DNA of 64,000 bases from Stutzerimonas xanthomarina (GTDB lineage: Bacteria > Pseudomonadota > Gammaproteobacteria > Pseudomonadales > Pseudomonadaceae). Both the position numbers and the translations under genes were made by a program. This document shows, piece after piece, positions 59,164 through 64,000 of this stretch. The notes under the pieces were generated by a model, which saw only the letters and a program-made list of their open reading frames with translations, made no database searches and had not been told where the DNA came from. Location: positions 62,001 through 126,000 of the forward strand of contig NZ_RHQM01000006.1 of NCBI RefSeq assembly GCF_003935375.1, in the 5' to 3' direction. Each line of letters opens with the position of its first letter. Position 1 is the stretch's first letter.

Positions 59164-60227
59164 GCCCCGAGCAGTTCGGCGCGGCGGTCCTCGACTGGTT
59201 CGACCGCCACGGCCGCAAGGATCTGCCCTGGCAGCAGAACATCACGCCGTACCGGGTGTGGGTGTCGGAGATCATGCTGCAGCAGACCCAGGTCAGCACC
59301 GTGCTCGGTTACTTCGACCGCTTCATGGAGGCGCTGCCCAGCGTCGAGGCGCTCGCCGCCGCCGAGGAAGATGAGGTGCTGCACCTGTGGACCGGGCTCG
59401 GCTACTACAGTCGCGCACGCAATCTGCACAAGACCGCGAAACTCATCGTGGCCGAATACGGCGGCGTGTTTCCGGCGGATGTCGACCAGCTCGCCGAATT
59501 ACCGGGCATTGGCCGCTCCACGGCCGGCGCCATCGCCAGCATCAGCCTGGGCCTGCGCGCGCCGATCCTCGACGGCAACGTCAAGCGCGTGCTGGCCCGC
59601 TACGTTGCGCAGGACGGCTATCCCGGCGAGCCGAAGGTGGCCCGCCAGCTGTGGGAGGTGGCCGAGCGTTTCACCCCGCAGCAGCGCGTCAACCATTACA
59701 CCCAGGCGATGATGGATCTCGGCGCCACGCTGTGCACGCGCAGCCGCCCGAGCTGCCTGCTCTGCCCGCTCAGGGACGGCTGCCGCGCCCATCTGCTCGG
59801 GCGCGAAACCGACTTCCCGGTACCCAAGCCACGCAAGGCGCTGCCGCAGAAACGCACACTGATGCCGCTGCTGGCCAATCGCGACGGCGCCATCCTGCTC
59901 TATCGGCGCCCGTCGACGGGCCTGTGGGGTGGGCTCTGGAGCCTGCCGGAACTGGACGACCTCGCCGCCCTCGACCCACTCGCCGCGCGGCATGCGCTGC
60001 AGCTCGAGGATCGCCGCGAGCTGCCAGGCCTAACCCACACATTCAGCCATTTCCAATTGGCTATCGAGCCCTGGCTGATCAGGGTCAAGTCCGCGCCCGA
60101 CGCCGTGGCCGAGGCCGACTGGCTCTGGTATAACCTCGCCACCCCGCCGCGCCTCGGCCTTGCCGCGCCAGTAAAGACACTGCTCAAGCGCGCCGCCGCT
60201 GAATTGAATGCAGGAGAAAACACATGA
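59160..60227 (+). CDS. mutY: MutY, A/G-specific adenine glycosylase
   Basis: The 355-residue enzyme removes adenine opposite 8-oxoguanine. Catalytic Glu is in SEIMLQQTQ, HhH in [12 protein letters not shown] with Asp in [10 protein letters not shown], [4Fe-4S] cysteines in [17 protein letters not shown], and a Nudix-like C-terminal domain (about 230-350). Start overlaps the asmA-like stop; yggX overlaps its own stop. Confidence 0.97.
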   Translation: MSPEQFGAAVLDWFDRHGRKDLPWQQNITPYRVWVSEIMLQQTQVSTVLGYFDRFMEALPSVEALAAAEEDEVLHLWTGLGYYSRARNLHKTAKLIVAEYGGVFPADVDQLAELPGIGRSTAGAIASISLGLRAPILDGNVKRVLARYVAQDGYPGEPKVARQLWEVAERFTPQQRVNHYTQAMMDLGATLCTRSRPSCLLCPLRDGCRAHLLGRETDFPVPKPRKALPQKRTLMPLLANRDGAILLYRRPSTGLWGGLWSLPELDDLAALDPLAARHALQLEDRRELPGLTHTFSHFQLAIEPWLIRVKSAPDAVAEADWLWYNLATPPRLGLAAPVKTLLKRAAAELNAGENT

Positions 60228-60496
60228 CCCGCACCGTGAACTGCCGCAAGTACAACGAAGAACTCCCCGGCCTCGAGCGCCCGCCGTTTCCAGGCCAGAA
60301 AGGCGAAGACATCTACAACAACATTTCCAAGCAGGCCTGGGACGACTGGCAGAAGCACCAGACCATGCTGATCAACGAACGCCGGCTGAACATGATGAAC
60401 GCCGAAGACCGCAAGTTCCTTCAGGGCGAGATGGACAAGTTCTTCTCCGGCGAAGATTACGCCAAGGCCGAAGGCTACGTGCCGCCGAGCGAATGA
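60224..60496 (+). CDS. yggX: YggX, iron trafficking/oxidative damage protection protein
   Basis: The 90-residue protein starts [20 protein letters not shown] with the conserved single Cys7, then [26 protein letters not shown]. It protects Fe-S proteins and is classically linked to mutY, as here by ATGA coupling. Confidence 0.96.
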   Translation: MTRTVNCRKYNEELPGLERPPFPGQKGEDIYNNISKQAWDDWQKHQTMLINERRLNMMNAEDRKFLQGEMDKFFSGEDYAKAEGYVPPSE

Positions 60497-60548
60497 CCGT
60501 CGGCTGCGCTAAGCGCCCGTCCGGATTAAATATTTTTCCGGACCACGC

Positions 60549-60577
60549 TTGACAGGCAAAAGCCAAATCCGTCTAAT
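60549..60577 (+). promoter_or_regulatory. Promoter of tRNA-Phe
   Basis: -35 TTGACA (perfect), 17-bp spacer and -10 TCTAAT, 12 bp before the tRNA 5' end. A GTCCGG/CCGGAC hairpin (60519-60543) just upstream may end the mutY-yggX transcript. Confidence 0.8.
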
Positions 60578-60588
60578 AGCGCCCCGTT

Positions 60589-60664
60589 GCCCAGGTAGCT
60601 CAGTCGGTAGAGCAGGGGATTGAAAATCCCCGTGTCGGCGGTTCGATTCCGTCCCTGGGCACCA
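60589..60664 (+). tRNA. tRNA-Phe (GAA)
   Basis: The 76-nt cloverleaf has acceptor GCCCAGG/CCTGGGC, encoded ACCA end, D-loop AGCTCAGTCGGTAGAGC, anticodon stem GGGGA/TCCCC with anticodon GAA (60622-60624) and T-loop GGTTCGATTCC. The downstream flank is a terminator and then a restriction-modification locus. Confidence 0.98.
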
Positions 60665-60675
60665 CTAATACCGAG

Positions 60676-60710
60676 AACCCCAAGCGAAATTAACCTCCTT
60701 GGGGTTTTTT
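60676..60710 (+). terminator. Terminator after tRNA-Phe
   Basis: Stem AACCCCAAG/CTTGGGGTT with a 13-nt loop, running into six T. Confidence 0.9.
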
Positions 60711-60777
60711 ATTGCCTGCGATTTGTGCCAGCGGCCCGCTATGATCCAGCCGGCACTTCACGGAATAGCTGCCCGCC

Positions 60778-62232
60778 ATGTTTGAACAGGCTTTCAAGAA
60801 CATCGATGACATCCTGCACAAGGATGCTGGCTGCACCAGCGAGCTCGACTACACCGAGCAAACCTCCTGGTTGCTTTTTCTCAAATATCTCGATGCGCTG
60901 GAGCAGGAAAAAGCCCTGGAAGCCGAGCTTGAGGGCAAGTACTACCTGTACATCCTCGACCCTGAATATCGCTGGGAGCGTTGGGCGGCGCCCAAGACCG
61001 CGAATGGCCAGATCGACCATAACAGCGCCCTGACCGGCGATGACCTCAAGGATTTCGTCAATACCAAGCTGTTCCCCTACCTGCATGGCTTCAAGCAGAA
61101 GGCCGAAGGGCCGGACACCATCCAGTACAAGATTGGCGAGATATTCGGCGAGCTGAAGAACCGCATCCAGAGCGGTTACAACCTCCGCGAAGTGCTGGAG
61201 ATCGTCGACGGCCTGCGCTTTGGCTCGCAGACCGAGAAACACGAGCTCTCGCACCTCTATGAAGTCAAGATCAGAAACATGGGCAACGCCGGGCGCAACG
61301 GCGGCGAGTACTACACCCCGCGCCCGCTGATCCGCGCCATGATCAAGGTGGTCAATCCGCACATCGGGCAGCGTATCTACGACGGCGCGGTCGGCTCGGC
61401 AGGCTTTCTCTGCGAAGCCTTCGATTACCTCAGCAGCCAGCCGAACCTGACCACTCGCCAGCAGGAAACCCTGCAAAAGCACACCTTCTACGGCAAGGAG
61501 AAAAAGAGCCTCGCCTACGTCATCGCCATCATGAACATGATCCTGCATGGCATCGAAGCACCGAACATCATCCACACCAACACCCTGACGGAAAACCTCA
61601 GCGACATTCAGGACAAGGACCGTTTCGACATCGTGCTGGCCAATCCGCCGTTCGGTGGCAAGGAACGCAAGGAGGTCCAGCAGAACTTCCCGATTAAGAC
61701 CGGCGAAACCGCTTTCCTGTTTCTCCAGCACTTCATCAAGATCCTCAAGGCCGGCGGCCACGGCGCGGTGGTCATCAAGAACACCTTCCTCAGCAACAGC
61801 GACAACGCCTCGGTCAGCCTGCGCAAGCTGCTGCTGGAAAGCTGCAACCTGCACACCGTGCTTGACTGCCCGAGCGGAACCTTCCAGGGCGCAGGCGTGA
61901 AGACCGTCGTGCTGTTCTTCACCAAGGGCTCGCCGACGCGCAAGGTCTGGTACTACCAGCTGGAACCCGGCCGCAATATGGGCAAGACCAACCCGCTGGC
62001 CGACGCTGACCTCGCTGAATTTATCGAGCTGCAAATGACCTTTGCCGACTCACCCAAGAGCTGGAGTCTGGGCATGGCGGACATTGACAGGACGAGCTAC
62101 GACCTATCGGTGAAAAGCCCCAACAACGCTCAAGACGTAACCTTTCGCAGTCCGCAGGAAATCTTGGACGAGATTGCGGCGCTGGATGCCGAGAGCCAGG
62201 AAGTGCTAGCGAATATCAGGAGGATTCTGTGA
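60778..62232 (+). CDS. hsdM: Type I restriction-modification methyltransferase subunit
   Basis: The 484-residue protein has the HsdM N-terminal helical domain (ILHKDAGCTSELDYTEQTSWLLFLKYLD), then GGEYYTPRPLIRAM, an SAM-binding motif I reading DGAVGSAGFL (variant of the usual DPAxGxGGFL) and catalytic NPPF (289-292). With HsdS it methylates adenine. It starts about 70 bp after the tRNA-Phe terminator. The hsdS start overlaps its stop. Confidence 0.95.
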   Translation: MFEQAFKNIDDILHKDAGCTSELDYTEQTSWLLFLKYLDALEQEKALEAELEGKYYLYILDPEYRWERWAAPKTANGQIDHNSALTGDDLKDFVNTKLFPYLHGFKQKAEGPDTIQYKIGEIFGELKNRIQSGYNLREVLEIVDGLRFGSQTEKHELSHLYEVKIRNMGNAGRNGGEYYTPRPLIRAMIKVVNPHIGQRIYDGAVGSAGFLCEAFDYLSSQPNLTTRQQETLQKHTFYGKEKKSLAYVIAIMNMILHGIEAPNIIHTNTLTENLSDIQDKDRFDIVLANPPFGGKERKEVQQNFPIKTGETAFLFLQHFIKILKAGGHGAVVIKNTFLSNSDNASVSLRKLLLESCNLHTVLDCPSGTFQGAGVKTVVLFFTKGSPTRKVWYYQLEPGRNMGKTNPLADADLAEFIELQMTFADSPKSWSLGMADIDRTSYDLSVKSPNNAQDVTFRSPQEILDEIAALDAESQEVLANIRRIL

Positions 62233-63305
62233 AACGCGGCTGGGTCACTAAGCCTCTCGGTGAAGTGTGCACGCTTCAGCGGGGCTTCGATTTACCAACA
62301 CCACAACGCATCGCAGGCCCATTTCCGCTAGTGAGTTCTAGCGGCATTATTGATACGCACGCTGAAGGGCCTGTTAAAGGACCAGGCATCGTTACAGGAC
62401 GAAGCGGAAGCATTGGAAAAATTTTCTTCATCACCGATGATTTTTGGCCGCTCAATACCACGCTTTATGTTCGAAACTTCCATGGAAATGACCCCCAATT
62501 CATTTTTTACTTACTGAATAAATTTGATCTCAAGAGATTTGTTGGCGGCGCAGGCGTACCGACACTCAATAGAAATGATGTCCACAGCGAATCTGTTTTC
62601 ATCCCGGAAGCCATTCCAGAACAGCAGCGAATTGTCGCCATTCTCGACGAATCCTTTGACAACATTGCCAAGGCCCGCGCCAATGCCGAAAAGAAACTGC
62701 GAAACACCCGCGAGCTGTTTGAAAGCCATGTGCATTCTGCTTTCGCGAAACGCGTTGCGAACTGGCGAGTTAAAACGCTGAATCAGATCGCCACAAATCT
62801 GGATAACAAACGCATCCCGATTACCAAAAGGGATCGCAAGCCGGGCAATTATCCATACTACGGGGCATCCGGAATTGTTGATTATGTAGCTGAATACATT
62901 TTCGACGGCGACACGCTGTTGATTTCCGAAGACGGTGCCAACCTTATTGCGCGCTCAACGCCAATCGCCTTCCCCGCCTCGGGTAAGTACTGGGTCAATA
63001 ACCACGCCCATATCTTGAAATTTGAGGACATGGCCACTCAGCGTTTTGTGGAGTTCTATCTCGAAAGTATCAAGCTGGACAAATATATAACCGGCGCAGC
63101 CCAGCCCAAGCTCAACCAAAAAGCCTTAAACTCCATCCCGATACCGATACCTGATTCAGTGGCCGATCAGATGCTTGTTGTAACCGCACTTGAGCAGGTG
63201 GCCGCCGAAACCCAACGCCTCGAATCCATCTACCAACAGAAAATCGCCGCCCTCGACGAATTGAAGCAATCACTGCTACACCAGGCCTTCAGCGGCCAGC
63301 TATAA
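62229..63305 (+). CDS. hsdS: Type I restriction-modification specificity subunit
   Basis: The 358-residue protein has two target-recognition domains (about 1-140, ending QQRIVAILDESFDNIAKARAN, and about 180-330) with the conserved helical spacers after each (second: ETQRLESIYQQKIAALDELKQSLLHQAFSGQL). GTG start at 62229 overlaps hsdM by 4 bp. The TRDs are noticeably richer in A/T than the neighbours, consistent with exchange of recognition domains. Total length is slightly short for a two-TRD HsdS. Confidence 0.93.
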   Translation: MKRGWVTKPLGEVCTLQRGFDLPTPQRIAGPFPLVSSSGIIDTHAEGPVKGPGIVTGRSGSIGKIFFITDDFWPLNTTLYVRNFHGNDPQFIFYLLNKFDLKRFVGGAGVPTLNRNDVHSESVFIPEAIPEQQRIVAILDESFDNIAKARANAEKKLRNTRELFESHVHSAFAKRVANWRVKTLNQIATNLDNKRIPITKRDRKPGNYPYYGASGIVDYVAEYIFDGDTLLISEDGANLIARSTPIAFPASGKYWVNNHAHILKFEDMATQRFVEFYLESIKLDKYITGAAQPKLNQKALNSIPIPIPDSVADQMLVVTALEQVAAETQRLESIYQQKIAALDELKQSLLHQAFSGQL

Positions 63306-63329
63306 CTGCATCGAAGCACGGAGCACACG

Positions 63330-64000
63330 ATGGATAACACTCAGCAGGAACTGGTGATCTTTCAGGAAGCGGGCCAGCCGGTCGAGGTTCGGTTGGATGC
63401 CGGGCGCGATACGGTATGGATGACTCAGCGACAGATGGCGGAGTTGTTCGAAACCACGCCCGAGAACGTGCTGATGCACCTGAAAAACATCTTTCGAGCG
63501 GAAGAGTTGGCTGAAGGCGCAACTACTAAGGATTTCTTAGCAGTTCGAACCGAAGGCAAGCGACAGGTCCAGCGGCAGCTCAAACACTACAACCTCGACG
63601 CCATTATCTCGGTGGGCTATCGGGTCAGCTCCAAACGTGCCGTGTCATTCCGTCAATGGGCTACACGCTTGCTGCGCGAACACCTCACCCAGGGCTACAC
63701 CCTCAATCGTCAACGCTTCGAAGCCAATGCCCTGGAGCTGGAAGCCGCACTGCAGATGGTGAGAAAGGCGGCGCAAAGCCCCGAGCTACTTAGCGACACC
63801 GGCCGAGGGCTGGTGGACATCGTTACCCGTTATGCGCAGACCTTCCTGTTGCTTCAGCGGTATGACGAAGGCCTGCTGACCGACCCGCCCACCATCGCCG
63901 GCGGCGCGTTGCCTACGCTGGATGAAGCCCGCCAGGCACTGGCTGGTCTGAAAGCCGAGCTGATGGCCCGCGGCGAAGCTACAGAGCTGTTCGCCCTGGA
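63330..64000 (+). CDS. RhuM-family (virulence RhuM/DUF) protein, 3' end outside window
   Basis: The frame is open from ATG 63330 to the end (at least 223 residues). It shows an N-terminal winged-helix-like motif WMTQRQMAELFETTPENV, then HLKNIF, DFLAVRTEGKRQVQRQLKHY and YNLDAIISVGYRVSSKRAVSFRQWAT, the signature of RhuM proteins. Such genes are often embedded in type I restriction operons, sometimes with a C-terminal Fic-like domain that would lie beyond the window. It sits 24 bp after hsdS; hsdR is not seen yet. Confidence 0.85.
   Translation, partial: MDNTQQELVIFQEAGQPVEVRLDAGRDTVWMTQRQMAELFETTPENVLMHLKNIFRAEELAEGATTKDFLAVRTEGKRQVQRQLKHYNLDAIISVGYRVSSKRAVSFRQWATRLLREHLTQGYTLNRQRFEANALELEAALQMVRKAAQSPELLSDTGRGLVDIVTRYAQTFLLLQRYDEGLLTDPPTIAGGALPTLDEARQALAGLKAELMARGEATELFAL

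Overview
The window is GC-rich, densely packed chromosomal DNA from a Pseudomonas-type gammaproteobacterium. Several gene blocks follow an order I recall from Pseudomonas aeruginosa: algB-kinB-ampDh2-dgcH-dsbA-cc4-engB; gcvT-gcvH-gcvP beside an iron ABC permease and binding protein; ubiI-ubiH-pepP-ygfB-zapA-6S RNA-ygfA; and secB-grx-yibN-gpmI-envC-ctpA-yibQ-his-mutY-yggX-tRNA-Phe. Gene content (assimilatory nitrate ABC transporter with a NasR-type regulator, TAXI-TRAP transporter) and the short GTGGAT-type palindromes suggest the Stutzerimonas (P. stutzeri) group. That assignment is inference, not a database result.

Layout. 1-6.6 kb is a signalling cluster: the end of a sensor kinase, a 7TM diguanylate cyclase and two paralogous PAS-containing chemoreceptors with a small helical ORF between them. 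7.1-10.8 kb is a two-gene TAXI-TRAP transporter. 10.9-13.7 kb holds a fused SpmA/SpmB-like membrane protein and small stress-type proteins, one behind a sigma-54 promoter. 14.0-23.5 kb is algB/kinB, a lipoprotein amidase, a second diguanylate cyclase, an EEP phosphatase-family protein, DsbA, cytochrome c4 and EngB. 23.7-31.1 kb is the glycine cleavage system and an iron(III) transporter lacking its ATPase. 31.2-37.5 kb is ubiquinone hydroxylation, PepP, ZapA, 6S RNA and 5-formyl-THF cyclo-ligase. 37.5-40 kb has small proteins and a quinone oxidoreductase. 40-51.4 kb is SecB/Grx/YibN, GpmI, the EnvC-CtpA-YibQ envelope operon, two solute-binding paralogs and the his operon. 51.6-56.3 kb is nitrate uptake with its regulator. 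56.4-60.7 kb is PanM-like, AsmA, MutY, YggX and tRNA-Phe. 60.8 kb to the end is a type I restriction-modification locus beginning directly after tRNA-Phe and carrying a RhuM-like gene that runs off the window.

The most informative regulatory region is the 357-bp gap before nrtA. It combines a sigma-54 -24/-12 element, a hairpin with an AACGGT hexaloop of the ANTAR-binding type, and an overlapping intrinsic terminator, directly downstream of a NIT+ANTAR protein gene. This predicts dual nitrogen-limitation and nitrate control of the kind known for Klebsiella nasF. No wholly new system is evident. The leads are this leader, two similar hairpin-terminator elements around the chemoreceptors, a second sigma-54 promoter driving an unknown 78-residue protein, and the island-like locus after tRNA-Phe.
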